The notes under the pieces are model-generated. The model was given only the letters and a program-made list of their open reading frames with translations. It was not told where the DNA came from and did not search any database. A program made the position numbers and the translations under genes. Shown here piece after piece: positions 26,361-36,005 of a DNA stretch of 62,704 bases (the first letter of the stretch is position 1; each line of letters begins with the position of its first letter). Source of the stretch: DAOUBF01 sp034432795 (GTDB taxonomy: Bacteria > Chloroflexota > Anaerolineae > DSLN01); assembly GCA_034432795.1 (NCBI GenBank), contig DAOUBF010000020.1:1-62704 (forward strand), given 5' to 3'.

Positions 26361-26393
26361 TATCACGGCCTCCCCTTAGGGGAGGCCGTGATA
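26361..26393. terminator. Perfect 15-bp bidirectional hairpin
   Basis: TATCACGGCCTCCCC and its exact complement surround a TTA loop, between the convergent lipoprotein and surface-protein genes. It is likely a shared terminator. Confidence 0.75.
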
Positions 26394-26464
26394 GTTGATG
26401 ACCGTGTTGCCTCAGACGAAACACCCGGTCCGGCAGAGGGTGTTCCGCTGCTGCCTGTGTGCCA

Positions 26465-28324
26465 TCAGGCCCGCCGCCGCAGGAGCGTCCTGAGGGCCAG
26501 GCCGGTGAGCAGTGCGCCGGCGCCCAGCCCCAGCACCCACAGCGTGACCTGAGGGATGGCGGGTGGCGCCGCGTTGAAGTTGACCAACTCCACAGAGGTA
26601 GGTGCCGTGCACTCCGGGAAGCGGAACGAGCCAATCCGGGTGCGCCAGACGTTGCCGGTTTGGGCATAATACTCCTGGGTGTACCAGAAGGTGCAGCCGT
26701 CCAGCGCGTCCACGCCCATCATGCTGTAGTCGCCCCAGCGCGAGTTCGTGGTGGTCTGCGAGCCGGTGCCGGCGATCAGCGTGGTTTCACCCTGGGGCAG
26801 GGTGCCCGGCGGGTCGGTCACCAGGCGGCCCACATAGCGGATGGAGGGGTACACGGTGGAGCTGGAGACGCTGAAGCCCAGCGCCATATTCCCCTGCCGG
26901 TCCATAGCGATGCTGCCCATCCAGCGGTGCTCGGTATCGGCCGGGGCGTAGGTGCCCTGCTGGTAAATGGTCGGCGTTCCGCCTGGGTCGCGGATCTCGT
27001 ACCAGCGGATGCCTGCCCTGCCGCTGCCCGCATCCACCGTGTGGTTGGTGACCAGAGCCTGATATGTGCCGAAGTTGCGGTATTGCAGACGGTACATCAG
27101 GCGGTCGCCGATGGCGTCCAGGTACTGGCCGGTGGGGACACCAGGCTGGGGGATGCAGTCACGGCTGCCGATCAGGACGCAGGGCATGGAGTTCCAGGAC
27201 GCAACGTTTAGCGTGGCATTGGGCTGGCCGTTCACCCCGAAGGTGGAGTTGGCCGGATTCGTCCAGTCCACATGGAACCGCCACAGGCGCAGGCTGTCCG
27301 TGGCCGGTGAGAAGCAGCCCCAGGCATCGTCATCCACTTCCATGTAGTAGTTGGGCGACCCCGGCGGCGGCAGGTAGCCGTCCATATCCGAGGGGAGTTG
27401 CCCGCCAAAGCACTGGTTCACGCTGAACAGGTCAAAATAGACCATCTGCGCCGTGGGGTCGCCGACGAGCATCTTGGCGCGCTCAAAGGCGACCGCGCCC
27501 TGACCACCCCAGTTGAAGGACGGGGCGGTGAACTGGTTGATCGCCATGTAATAGGCGTCTGGCCAGACCCCGAACTTGGGGTAGTCGTTCAGCTTGGTGT
27601 TGCTGATCAGGAACTGGTAGCGGTACCAGGATCCCGTTGGGTCGTTGGTCTGGGAGATGGCGATGCACTGGTAGAAGGGGCCGCTGGGGAAGTTGGGCAG
27701 GGCGAACTGGCTCATCAGCCAGCGGCCCGCCTGCTCGTCATACAGTGTGATGATGTCGCCATCGTTGGACGACTCGCAGGGACCGCCAAAGCCGCTCCAC
27801 AGGGTGTTGCCCGCGGCCGGGCCGTACACCATGTTGCCGTTCTTATCCCAGATGGCGAAGACGAGGTTGACCCACTGCACGTAGTGATTGGGGCCCACAT
27901 CGCCCTGGGTGTCCGGCGGCCAGACCATGAAACCCAACACGGACTGGTTGTCTGAGTTGCTAAGCCCATCCACGTTAATGATGGGCGTGGGCATGAGCGG
28001 GAGACCCATCCAATCCTGCACAACAGGGTCAGGCGTGGTGGCGTTCACCTGACCGCGGGCCTTGGGCAGGGGCAGGTTGGGAAGTTCGCGGGCGGGGCCA
28101 GGGAGCGGCGGGCGCGGTGGGATGTCGCGCAAGGGCGGGGATACGTCCGCACGCTCCGCCTGGCGGACGATTGGCCCAAAGGTGCTCTCCTGGGGGCCTG
28201 CTTCGGATGGGTGGGCCGGCGACGTGGCCGGGATAGCTTCGTTATGAGCACTGGCAAGCGTGGCCGGCGCCAGTGGGCTGAGCCACAGCGCGAGCAGAAT
28301 GGCCAGTTGAAACAGGTGCTTCAT
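26465..28324 (-). CDS. Secreted, C-terminally anchored surface protein
   Basis: A 619-residue exported protein with an N-terminal signal peptide (LFQLAILLALWLSPLAPATLASA). A proline-rich segment to about residue 90 is followed by a large all-beta domain containing WPPDTQGDVGPNHYVQWVN, a hallmark of a widespread but uncharacterised family. The C-terminus has a hydrophobic helix (VTLWVLGLGAGALLTGLAL) and a basic tail RTLLRRRA, a sorting or anchoring signal. Several Asp-rich turns may bind calcium. A BNR/beta-propeller fold is possible. No catalytic residues were recognised. The function is unknown; surface display is inferred from the two ends. Confidence 0.85.
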   Translation of the reverse strand: MKHLFQLAILLALWLSPLAPATLASAHNEAIPATSPAHPSEAGPQESTFGPIVRQAERADVSPPLRDIPPRPPLPGPARELPNLPLPKARGQVNATTPDPVVQDWMGLPLMPTPIINVDGLSNSDNQSVLGFMVWPPDTQGDVGPNHYVQWVNLVFAIWDKNGNMVYGPAAGNTLWSGFGGPCESSNDGDIITLYDEQAGRWLMSQFALPNFPSGPFYQCIAISQTNDPTGSWYRYQFLISNTKLNDYPKFGVWPDAYYMAINQFTAPSFNWGGQGAVAFERAKMLVGDPTAQMVYFDLFSVNQCFGGQLPSDMDGYLPPPGSPNYYMEVDDDAWGCFSPATDSLRLWRFHVDWTNPANSTFGVNGQPNATLNVASWNSMPCVLIGSRDCIPQPGVPTGQYLDAIGDRLMYRLQYRNFGTYQALVTNHTVDAGSGRAGIRWYEIRDPGGTPTIYQQGTYAPADTEHRWMGSIAMDRQGNMALGFSVSSSTVYPSIRYVGRLVTDPPGTLPQGETTLIAGTGSQTTTNSRWGDYSMMGVDALDGCTFWYTQEYYAQTGNVWRTRIGSFRFPECTAPTSVELVNFNAAPPAIPQVTLWVLGLGAGALLTGLALRTLLRRRA

Positions 28325-28442
28325 ACCTCCCTCTCCTTTTCTTCTTCGTTAGTCTTTCGGTTTGCCGGACCGGGCCATAGTATAAGCTGGTGGTGTGAAG
28401 AAAGCAAATGTGGGCTTGCCCGGTTGGGAGGGGGAGGGAGGG

Positions 28443-28463
28443 GTGACGGCTGACGGTTAGATG
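28443..28463. repeat. Short heptamer array
   Basis: Units GTGACGG and CTGACGG, with a degenerate third unit, lie in the gap upstream of the antiporter-like operon. Confidence 0.45.
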
Positions 28464-28494
28464 ATGGTCGCTCCGAAATTGAAATGCACCCGGC

Positions 28495-28523
28495 TTGTCC
28501 CTCTGCCCTACCCGTGCTACAAT
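28495..28523 (+). promoter_or_regulatory. Candidate promoter of the antiporter-like operon
   Basis: TTGTCC at 28495-28500, a 17-bp spacer, then TACAAT at 28518-28523 with an extended -10 TGC. It lies 55 bp before the first ATG. Confidence 0.5.
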
Positions 28524-28577
28524 GCGCGTCGTCTGATCGGGTGGCACCCGACCCCCAGGCCGGGTGAGAATTGAAAC

Positions 28578-30206
28578 ATGGCACTGACCCCGCTCATACC
28601 CATCATCATCCTGCTCGCTGGCGTGCTGGCGCTGCTGCTCAGCCTGACGTTGCCCGCTCGCTACCCCGGCCCGGTGGCGGCGGCCACGGCCGGGCTGGCG
28701 CTGATCGCTCTGCTCGCGCTGGGCGGCCAGTTGCCCGCCGAGGCGATTGTCTCCTTCTGGCAACCGCTGGCGCTCTCCGGCATCCCGGTGAGCCTGCGCC
28801 TGGAGGGGATGACCTGGCTGTATGCACTGGCGCTGACCGGGCTTTCGGTCGCGGCATTGCTCACCGGCCTCAGCCGCCCAGGGGGCCGACGCACCGCCAG
28901 CCGGGGCTTCACCTTGTTGCTGCTGGCGGCGGGGCTGGCGGCGGTGTCATCCTCTAATCTGCTCACGTTGTGCCTGAGTTGGACTTTTCTGGACGTGATG
29001 TTCCTGGGGGCGGTCGCGCTGACCGAGGACCGGGAGCGGGTGAGCGAGCACACCACGTTCGCTCTGGCGGCCAATGGGCTGGCGACGCTGCTGGTGTGGA
29101 TCGTGGCGCTTCTAGGGATGCGCGACGGGGCCAGCCAGTATCTGCGTCTGTTTAGCTTTTCGGTGGCTCAAACAACGCTTCTGGCCATCGCTGGCGTGGT
29201 GCGGCTGGGACTCTATCCGTTGCATCTGTGGTTGCCCGCTGAGTTTGATCTGCGGCCTGGCCTGTCATCCCTGCTGCACCTGGCGCCGGCGACGGCCGGG
29301 CTGAGTTTGCTCAGCCAGTTGGTGCTGGGGGCGCGGGGCGATCTGCCCTTGCATAACCCGCTTACTTATGCGGCGGGGGCGGCGCTGCTCGTCGGTGCGG
29401 TCCTGGCCTGGGGGCAGGACGAGCCGGGGCGGGCACTTTCGTTTATCGTTCTGGCGCAAACCGGGCTGGTGGTGCTGGGCGGCACGTGGGGGGGCGAAGC
29501 AGCTGCCCTGGCGCTGGTCGCAGAGGGGCTGGTTTTACTGCTGTCCACCGGTGTGCTTTTCCTCGGTCAGGGCTACGATCCGCATAGACGCCTCTGGTCA
29601 TTGCCAGGTGTGATAGCAGGCGCGGCGCTCATGGGGATGCCGTTCACGCTGGGGTTTGTGGGGCGGTCGGCTCTGTACGCTGCGCTCTGGAACGCAGGCG
29701 CCTGGGTGCTCTTGGTGCTGAGTGGGGTCGGGCAGGCGCTGTTGCTGGCGACGGTGCTGCGCCTGCTGTTGCGCCCGGCGACCGGCCCGTTGCCGCCGTC
29801 GCCGATTGTGCAGGGTTTGGGGGCGGTTGGGCTGGCCGGGCTGGCTGTCCCCCTGGTGGTCTTCGGCCTAGCGCCGGAGCGGCTGGCCGGGTTGCTCGGC
29901 GTGACGCCGCCTTCGTTGATGCAGGGCCTGGCGCAGATGCCGGTGGCGGGTTGGGTGATCTGGGGGTTAGGGCTGGGGCTGGGCGTGGCCCTTTGGCGGC
30001 GCGACGCCCAGGTCCGCGAGGCGCGGGCACAACTGCAGCCACTGCTCGTGGCTCTGTTCAGCCTGCGTTGGCTCTATCGGGCTATGGCGGGCCTGGTGGA
30101 GGTGGTGAGCCGGGCGGTGCGTGCCCTGGCGCTTTTACTGGAAGGGGAAGGGGCGCTGCTGTGGGTGTTGGTCGTGCTTGTGCTGGCCTGGTTATTCCTG
30201 CGATAA
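28578..30206 (+). CDS. Proton-antiporter-like membrane subunit (NuoL/M/N family)
   Basis: A 542-residue protein of about 14 hydrophobic segments in the antiporter family shared by complex I (NuoL/M/N), hydrogenase-4 and Mrp systems. Family-like stretches include FTLLLLAAGLAAVSSSNLLTL in the fifth to sixth helices, GLYPLHLWLPAEF (the conserved His/Pro turn before the LAPATAGLSLLSQL half) and GMPFTLGFVGR near the discontinuous C-terminal helix. It should move protons or sodium ions. The conserved Lys in helix 7 appears weakly kept. It is the first of three co-directional membrane genes. No quinone- or hydrogenase-binding subunit is adjacent. Confidence 0.8.
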   Translation: MALTPLIPIIILLAGVLALLLSLTLPARYPGPVAAATAGLALIALLALGGQLPAEAIVSFWQPLALSGIPVSLRLEGMTWLYALALTGLSVAALLTGLSRPGGRRTASRGFTLLLLAAGLAAVSSSNLLTLCLSWTFLDVMFLGAVALTEDRERVSEHTTFALAANGLATLLVWIVALLGMRDGASQYLRLFSFSVAQTTLLAIAGVVRLGLYPLHLWLPAEFDLRPGLSSLLHLAPATAGLSLLSQLVLGARGDLPLHNPLTYAAGAALLVGAVLAWGQDEPGRALSFIVLAQTGLVVLGGTWGGEAAALALVAEGLVLLLSTGVLFLGQGYDPHRRLWSLPGVIAGAALMGMPFTLGFVGRSALYAALWNAGAWVLLVLSGVGQALLLATVLRLLLRPATGPLPPSPIVQGLGAVGLAGLAVPLVVFGLAPERLAGLLGVTPPSLMQGLAQMPVAGWVIWGLGLGLGVALWRRDAQVREARAQLQPLLVALFSLRWLYRAMAGLVEVVSRAVRALALLLEGEGALLWVLVVLVLAWLFLR

Positions 30207-30245
30207 AGGATGGCGGACGAATAGACCTCCGTCGTTGGGTGAACG

Positions 30246-30905
30246 ATGCCTACACTCTCTGAGCTTCTGGCGCGGTTATCCTTTATTTCGGTCACGACGG
30301 CGGCAGTGGGCGTGCTGGTCACGGCCGGAATTCTGATCGTCGTTCAGGACTGGCGTCTGTCCTTGCTGGCGCTGGCCGTGCAATATATCTTCGTCGGTCT
30401 GCTGCTGACACGGGTGCTGGTGGCGGAACTGGCGGCGCTTAAGGCAGTGATCGGGCTGATCATCTGCCCGGTGTTGTATGTGACGGCGGTGCGGGTGCGC
30501 TGGGGGCAGCCGCTGGCGGCAGCGGACAGGCAACCCGCCTGGCGACTGCCGACGAGCACCGCCTTCCGCTTGGTTGTGGCGCTGATGGGCGGGCTGGTGA
30601 GCTATAACCTGGCCACGCGGCCCGGCCTGACGCTGCCGGAGGTGCAGGACCCGGCAATCAACCTGGCGTGCTACGCGCTGATGTGCCTGGGGTTACTGGC
30701 GTTGGGTCTGACCGAGGAACCGCTCAAGGCGGGGATGGGGCTGCTCACGTTCATGTCGGGGTTTGAGTTGTTTTATGCCGGACTGGAGCAGTCCCTGTTG
30801 GTCATCGGTTTTCTGGGGCTGGCGAACCTGCTGATTGCGCTCAGCGTGGCGTATCTGGCTTCGGTGCGGGCCGCGCCGCGCCAGGGCGAGACGAAGCAGC
30901 CATGA
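30246..30905 (+). CDS. HyfE/NuoK-like membrane subunit
   Basis: A 219-residue membrane protein with about seven hydrophobic segments. The C-terminal half (EPLKAGMGLLTFMSGFELFYAGL then EQSLLVIGFLGLANLLIALS) resembles the HyfE (hydrogenase-4) and NuoK/MnhC type, where a membrane glutamate carries protons. It overlaps the next gene by 4 bp (ATGA) and follows the first antiporter subunit by 39 bp. It is probably a linker subunit joining the two larger antiporter-like proteins. Confidence 0.75.
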   Translation: MPTLSELLARLSFISVTTAAVGVLVTAGILIVVQDWRLSLLALAVQYIFVGLLLTRVLVAELAALKAVIGLIICPVLYVTAVRVRWGQPLAAADRQPAWRLPTSTAFRLVVALMGGLVSYNLATRPGLTLPEVQDPAINLACYALMCLGLLALGLTEEPLKAGMGLLTFMSGFELFYAGLEQSLLVIGFLGLANLLIALSVAYLASVRAAPRQGETKQP

Positions 30906-32284
30906 TGACCCTGCTGGGTGGGCCGCTGGGCCTGATCCTGTTGCCATTAGCGGCGGCGCCGCTGGCTTATCTGCTGCGCCGTTGGTCAGCGTTGGCGGGG
31001 CTGCTCGCCAGTGGTGTGGCGCTGTTCCCGGCCCTGGTTGTGTTGCGCCTGCCGCTGATCCCCGTGAGCGCGGAGAGCGTGGTTTCGGTGTTGGGGCGCC
31101 AACTGGTGCTCACGCCCTCCAACCGGCTGGCGCTGGCGTTTATCTATGCTGTCGCCGCTGTGATCTTCATCCTGGGGTGGCGCATTCCGCAGGGGGCGCC
31201 GTTCTTCCCCCTGAGTCTGGCGCTCCTGGCAGCGCTGAGCGGGGCGCTCCTGATACGGCCCTTCCTGTTCGCGGTCCTGCTGCTGCAGATCGGCGCCGGC
31301 CTCTCCGTTTTTCTGATTCAAAGCGACCGGCCCGGTTCAACCCAGGCCGCGCTCCGCTACCTGGTCCTGACGACGCTGGCCGTGCCGCCCTTTCTTGTGG
31401 CGGGCTGGCTGGTGGACGTATACGCCACCAATCCGCTGGAGACCAGCCTGCTGCCGACGGCGCGGGGCCTGATCGCGTTTGGCTTTGCCATTCTCTTGAC
31501 CTCTGTGCCCTTTCATAGCTGGATGCCTGCGGTCGGGTCGGAGGCGCCGCCGCTGGCTGCCGCCTTCATCCTGGGCCTGAACCCCCTTGCGGTCTTCATG
31601 TTGCTGTTGACAATGCTCCAGGATTTCCCCTGGCTGGCCGCCGGGGGCGCGGCCTATACCTGGTTGCGGGGGGGCGGGCTGCTTCTGGTTGCATTGGGCG
31701 GGGCGCTGGCATTTTCCCGCCGGTCGTTTGGGCGGCTGATGGGGTATGGGGCGCTGGTGGAACTGGGGGCGGCCCTGATCGCGCTGGGGATGGGCCAGCC
31801 CATCGGACTGCGAGCGGCGGTGATGATCCTGGCCTTGCGGGCGATCAGCCTGGTCATCTCGTGCGCCGGGCTGGCGCTGGTGCGCTGGCAGGCCGATGGG
31901 GATACATTTGATGCGCTGCGAGGCCGGGGCTGGGGGTCGCCTGTGGGGCTGGCTGCGTTGATCTTCGGCGGGCTTTCCCTGGCGGGCTTTCCCTTCACGC
32001 CGGGGTTCGTGGGGCGGTGGGCGCTGCTGGCCTTGTTGGTGGCCAGCGATCTTCCGGCAGCGGTGGTGGTATTTCTGGCCGGGGTGAGTGTGGCTGGGGG
32101 GTATCTGCGCGGCCAGGCTGCGCTTTTAGAGGGGGCAGTGGGTCTGACCAGGGCGGACCCCCGGCTGGCGCGCCTCCTGGTTGGGCTGGCCCTGGCGGCG
32201 GCCGTTGTGCTCTCCTTGTTTCCTCAGATATTTCTGCCAGCGGCGGACCGGCTGGCGGGCCTGTTCACTTTCCTGGGATCGTAG
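30902..32284 (+). CDS. Second proton-antiporter-like membrane subunit (NuoM/N family)
   Basis: A 460-residue polytopic protein of the same superfamily as the gene at 28578. It contains TSVPFHSWMPAVGSEAPPLAAAF, the typical HSWMP-(D/S)A.EAP helix 7-8 turn of NuoM/N, and SLAGFPFTPGFVGRW in the C-terminal half, again a family hallmark. The start overlaps the HyfE-like stop (ATGA). With the other two genes it forms a minimal membrane arm. Whether it pumps protons, sodium ions or supports CO2/bicarbonate uptake cannot be decided here. Confidence 0.82.
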   Translation: MMTLLGGPLGLILLPLAAAPLAYLLRRWSALAGLLASGVALFPALVVLRLPLIPVSAESVVSVLGRQLVLTPSNRLALAFIYAVAAVIFILGWRIPQGAPFFPLSLALLAALSGALLIRPFLFAVLLLQIGAGLSVFLIQSDRPGSTQAALRYLVLTTLAVPPFLVAGWLVDVYATNPLETSLLPTARGLIAFGFAILLTSVPFHSWMPAVGSEAPPLAAAFILGLNPLAVFMLLLTMLQDFPWLAAGGAAYTWLRGGGLLLVALGGALAFSRRSFGRLMGYGALVELGAALIALGMGQPIGLRAAVMILALRAISLVISCAGLALVRWQADGDTFDALRGRGWGSPVGLAALIFGGLSLAGFPFTPGFVGRWALLALLVASDLPAAVVVFLAGVSVAGGYLRGQAALLEGAVGLTRADPRLARLLVGLALAAAVVLSLFPQIFLPAADRLAGLFTFLGS

Positions 32285-32289
32285 GCACC

Positions 32290-33531
32290 CTAGGAACTCA
32301 AGTTCCCGTGAGTTCCCAACACGTCTCTGGCTTCCTCCAGGACCCGTTCTACCGAGATCGCCCACACGCAGGGGTGTTCCTCTAACTCAGCCTCCGGCCA
32401 GTCCAGGCGGTGGCAGGGGCTACAGCCGAGGCCCAATGTGACCACACGGTGGCGGCTGGGATCGCCCCAGGGGCCGAAGCGGGCGGGGTCGGCAGGCCCG
32501 TAGAGGTGGATGGTGGGGGTGCCCATAGCCACTGCCAGGTGGAGCGGGCCGCTGTCCGGCCCCAGCACCAGGCGACAGCGGGCATAAACTGCCGCCAGCG
32601 CACCCAGGTCGGTCTGCCCGGCCAGGATGAGGGGAGTGGAGCGCATGTGGGCGGCGACGGCCTGGCACAGCGCTATTTCGCTGCTGGAGCCAGTCAGGAC
32701 GATCTGCGCGCCCGTTTCGCGGGCCAGGGTATCACCGACCTGCGCCCAGGCTTCAGGCCGCCAGCGCTTGACGGGGGCGCCGGCGCCGGGGTGGATGGCG
32801 ATCCAGGGGCCGGGTGCGTCGCCCAGGAGGCGGCGCACACAGGCGCGGTCGGCGTCGCTCAGGTAGAAGGCCAGCTCGTCCCCCACCCCTGGCCCCTCTT
32901 CGGCGGCTGCGGGAGAGGGGGGCAGGGCGGCGATAAGGGCCAGGTTGTGGGTGACCTCGTGGCGGTCGGGGGTAGGAGGGAGCGCCAGGGTCAGGAAGGG
33001 GGCGGCTTCCGGGCAGGCCGTGCCGAGGCGCAAGGGGATGGCGGCGCGGTGGGCCAGGAGCGCGCCCCACCAGTGGTCGGGGCGCAGGATAAGGGCCGCT
33101 TCAAAGCGGTAGGGGCGCAATTTTTTCGCATAGTCATTAAGCAATCGGTAGGGCGCGACGACGTTCTCTTTAGGCTGCCGCGTGAAGCCGGGGAAAGGGC
33201 AGGTGAGCACCTCGTCCACATCAGGGTTGCCCTGGAGGACGCGCGCGGCCCAGGGGCCGACCAGCGCCGTGATATGCGCCTGGGGCTGGCTGCGACGCAG
33301 GGCGCGTAGTGCGGGCGTGGTAAACAGCATGTCCCCCAGGTGATCGGGGCGGATGACCAGGATGCGGGCGTCGGGGGGAAGCTGGCCCGGATCGCCCGGA
33401 TGGCCTGGTGGCGCGGGCGCGAGGCGGGCATACAGGCGCAGCAGGGCCAGGCGCGCTTCCTGGCGTAACGTGCGCCGGTTCTTCGCCTGGGTTCTGGCCC
33501 GGTTGCGCGCCGCAATTGCCTCAAAGTCCAT
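32290..33531 (-). CDS. Glycosyltransferase family 9 (heptosyltransferase-like)
   Basis: A 413-residue GT9 enzyme with ARILVIRPDHLGDMLFTTPALRALR near the N-terminus of the core and GPDSGPLHLAVAMGTPTIHLYGP in the sugar-nucleotide site. Both are GT9 signatures. It should transfer a heptose or related sugar to a surface glycan, acting at the cytoplasmic face of the membrane. The first 50 residues are basic and possibly amphipathic. I start at the ATG at 33531 (MDFEAIAARN); the upstream frame is the wrong-frame shadow of the next gene, which it overlaps by 11 bp. A PSPAAAEEGPGVG stretch near residue 200 comes from repeat-like DNA. Confidence 0.88.
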   Translation of the reverse strand: MDFEAIAARNRARTQAKNRRTLRQEARLALLRLYARLAPAPPGHPGDPGQLPPDARILVIRPDHLGDMLFTTPALRALRRSQPQAHITALVGPWAARVLQGNPDVDEVLTCPFPGFTRQPKENVVAPYRLLNDYAKKLRPYRFEAALILRPDHWWGALLAHRAAIPLRLGTACPEAAPFLTLALPPTPDRHEVTHNLALIAALPPSPAAAEEGPGVGDELAFYLSDADRACVRRLLGDAPGPWIAIHPGAGAPVKRWRPEAWAQVGDTLARETGAQIVLTGSSSEIALCQAVAAHMRSTPLILAGQTDLGALAAVYARCRLVLGPDSGPLHLAVAMGTPTIHLYGPADPARFGPWGDPSRHRVVTLGLGCSPCHRLDWPEAELEEHPCVWAISVERVLEEARDVLGTHGNLSS

Positions 33532-34717
33532 AGATGGCCTCCAACCGCGGGACAATGCGCGCCCAATCAAATTCGGCCTCAACCAACTGGCGGGCGGCTC
33601 GGCCCAGAGCCTGGCGCTGTGCCGGGGCATCCAGCAGGGCGATGACGGCCTGGGCGAAATCGGCGCCGGTGTCGGCCAGGAGCAAGTGGCGGCCCGATTC
33701 CACCGGCAGGCCCTCTGCGCCCAGCCGGGTGGACACGATGGCCGCGCCCATTGCCATGGCCTCCAGGAGCTTAAGCCGTGTCCCGCTGCCCATGCGCAAC
33801 GGCGCGACATACACCTGTGCCCCGGCGATGTAGGGGCGCACGTCCTCAACGCGCCCGGTGACGATCACGCCGGGCTGCTCGGCCAGGCGGGCGACGGCCG
33901 GGCTGGGCCGCTGGCCGACGAGCGCCAGGGTGGCCTCCGGGTGGGTCTGCCGCACGCAGGGCAGGATGTCATGGGCCAGCCAGAGGGCGGCATCCACGTT
34001 AGGACGGAAGTCCATCTTGCCCGTGAACACCAGCGAGGCCACAGGCGGGGCCGCTTGTGGCCGGAAGAAGGTGGTATCTACGCCATTGGGGAGGATGTGG
34101 ACCTGGAGGTTGGGCAGAAGCCGGCGCAGGGCGGCGGCATCGGCAGCGGAACAGGCCATCACGCGGTCCACCTGCTGGCATATCGCGGCCTCGTAGCGCT
34201 TGAGTCGCCGCCACTGGATGAACGAGTAAAACGCCGCGTGAAGGCGGCCAGGCTGGCGGATGTCGCTGCGAAAGGCGCGTTCCTGCAAGACGTATTCGGC
34301 GTTGTGATCGTCATAGACGACGCGGGGCCGCCGGGGAGCGGACAGAATCGTGTCCAGATAGCGGGCCATCTCAATCCCCTCAATTTGAACCAGGTCAAAG
34401 CGTTCCTCTCGGAGCCAGTTGGCCAGCCTGGCGGCAAAGGCCGGCGACGCCAGCCGCAAAGCCATATCCGGCCATCCCGACAGGAGCAGGCCGCGCAGCC
34501 GGTCGGTGAATCGCCGCGTGGGGGCGGGCACGACCTCCAGGCGATGGCAGAGGGCGCGCAAGGGCTGCGCGGCTTCCAGGCGCTGTTCGGGGTCTATGAA
34601 GGAGAGCAGGCTGACCTCATGGCGGTGCGCCAGGCCGGCGATCAGATGGTAATTGCGGATCGCGGTCCCTTGCTCAGGCGGGTAGGGCAGTTGAGGGGTC
34701 AGGAAGAGAAGGCGCAT
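33521..34717 (-). CDS. Glycosyltransferase family 4
   Basis: A 398-residue GT-B enzyme. The acceptor side starts RLLFLTPQLPYPPEQGTAIRNYHL, and the donor side has FTGKMDFRPNVDAALWL and APLRMGSGTRLKLLEAMAMG then AIVSTRLGAEGLPV (the glutamate of the E-x7-E motif). It is like enzymes that build exopolysaccharide or PEP-CTERM-linked glycans. It lies between two other glycosyltransferases on the same strand with an 11-bp overlap downstream and a 4-bp gap upstream, so the three form one operon. Confidence 0.9.
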   Translation of the reverse strand: MRLLFLTPQLPYPPEQGTAIRNYHLIAGLAHRHEVSLLSFIDPEQRLEAAQPLRALCHRLEVVPAPTRRFTDRLRGLLLSGWPDMALRLASPAFAARLANWLREERFDLVQIEGIEMARYLDTILSAPRRPRVVYDDHNAEYVLQERAFRSDIRQPGRLHAAFYSFIQWRRLKRYEAAICQQVDRVMACSAADAAALRRLLPNLQVHILPNGVDTTFFRPQAAPPVASLVFTGKMDFRPNVDAALWLAHDILPCVRQTHPEATLALVGQRPSPAVARLAEQPGVIVTGRVEDVRPYIAGAQVYVAPLRMGSGTRLKLLEAMAMGAAIVSTRLGAEGLPVESGRHLLLADTGADFAQAVIALLDAPAQRQALGRAARQLVEAEFDWARIVPRLEAIYGL

Positions 34718-34721
34718 ATAG

Positions 34722-35846
34722 TCAACGGGTTCGGGGGGTGGATTGAAGGGATAGCGCGTAGACGGCGAGCGTTTGACGGGCGGTGGCTGGCCAGTTGAAA
34801 TGGGCGGCGCGTGCCAGGCCGCGCGCTCGCAGATCGGCCCGCAGTTGCGAGTCGCTTAAGCCACGTGCCAGGGCTGCGGCCAGGTCCTCCGGGTCCTCTG
34901 GATTGGCCTGGAGGCCCGCATCACCGACCACTTCCGGGAGTGCGCCCCGGTTGGAGACCACAGTGGGCGTGCCGCAGGCCATGGCTTCCAACGCGGGCAG
35001 GCCGAAGCCCTCATAAAAGGAGGGCAGGACGTGGAGGGCGGCTCCGTTGTACAGGAGCGGCAGGTCCTCGTCGGCGACGGTTTCCAGATGATGGACGTGG
35101 CCGGTGAGGCCCAATTCCTGCTGGACCCGTTCAATATCTTCGTATAGCCATCCTCGTTTCCCGACAAGCACAAGCGGCGGGTCCAGGCCATGATCCTCTA
35201 TCAGGCGACGATAGGCGCGTAGCAGGCCGGGGATATTCTTACGCGGCTCCAGGATGCCCACGAACAAAAGATAGCCCGGCGTCAGGCCATAGCGAGCCAG
35301 CCCGGAGGTGACCTCCTCCGGGGGCAAGGGGCGGAAGGCCGGATCAGCGGCTTCAGGGATCACATGGATCTTCTCCGGCTGAGCGCCGGTATAGTTTACC
35401 AGGTCGGCGCAGGTGGCCTGAGAGACGGCGATGATCTGGTCGGCCTGCCGGACGGCCCAGTGGATCTGACCATTATAGTAGCGGCGGCTTTGGGCGGTGA
35501 GGTGCTCCGGCTGGCGCAGGAAGTTCAAATCGTGCACGGTGATCACCCGTGCCCGCGCCCCCCAGGCCGGGGGGATGAAATCCGGGCTGTGCAACACGTC
35601 CAGGCGCAGCGGGCTGACTTCCAGCGCCAGTGTCCAGCGTTCCAAGCGGTGGTGGCAGGGCGTCCAGCAGTTCACGCGCCGGAAATTGGGCCAATTGACC
35701 AGGGTCTCGCGCTGCTTGCGGCTGTGCAGAATGACATACTGGTTTTCGGCGTCAATCGCCTGAAGCGCGTTCATCAGGTGGCGAATGTAGCGGGCAATCC
35801 CCCCGTGGGTGTAATATGTCAGGCGGGCGTCCAGGCCAATGCGCAT
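34722..35846 (-). CDS. Glycosyltransferase family 4
   Basis: A 374-residue GT4 enzyme. It starts RIGLDARLTYYTHGGIARYI, typical of mannosyl/rhamnosyl transferases. It has LFVGILEPRKNIPGLLRAY and PSFYEGFGLPALEAMACG (donor-binding Glu in YEGFGLP) followed by TPVVVSN-like TPTVVSNRGALPEV. It is the first gene of the three-gene glycosyltransferase operon. A surface polysaccharide or glycolipid product is likely; donor and acceptor cannot be set. Confidence 0.92.
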   Translation of the reverse strand: MRIGLDARLTYYTHGGIARYIRHLMNALQAIDAENQYVILHSRKQRETLVNWPNFRRVNCWTPCHHRLERWTLALEVSPLRLDVLHSPDFIPPAWGARARVITVHDLNFLRQPEHLTAQSRRYYNGQIHWAVRQADQIIAVSQATCADLVNYTGAQPEKIHVIPEAADPAFRPLPPEEVTSGLARYGLTPGYLLFVGILEPRKNIPGLLRAYRRLIEDHGLDPPLVLVGKRGWLYEDIERVQQELGLTGHVHHLETVADEDLPLLYNGAALHVLPSFYEGFGLPALEAMACGTPTVVSNRGALPEVVGDAGLQANPEDPEDLAAALARGLSDSQLRADLRARGLARAAHFNWPATARQTLAVYALSLQSTPRTR

Positions 35847-36005
35847 ATGAGCCAGCAGCTTTCAGCGGTCAACCGGACTTAAGTCCAGCACGGGTTTCGG
35901 ACCTCTATCTTACCACGAAGCTGCCAGGACACAAAGGTTATATGAGCTGCCGGGCGCAGATCGGATGTAGGGCAGATGGCCCGTCGGGTTACCCCCCCAC
36001 CCCAA

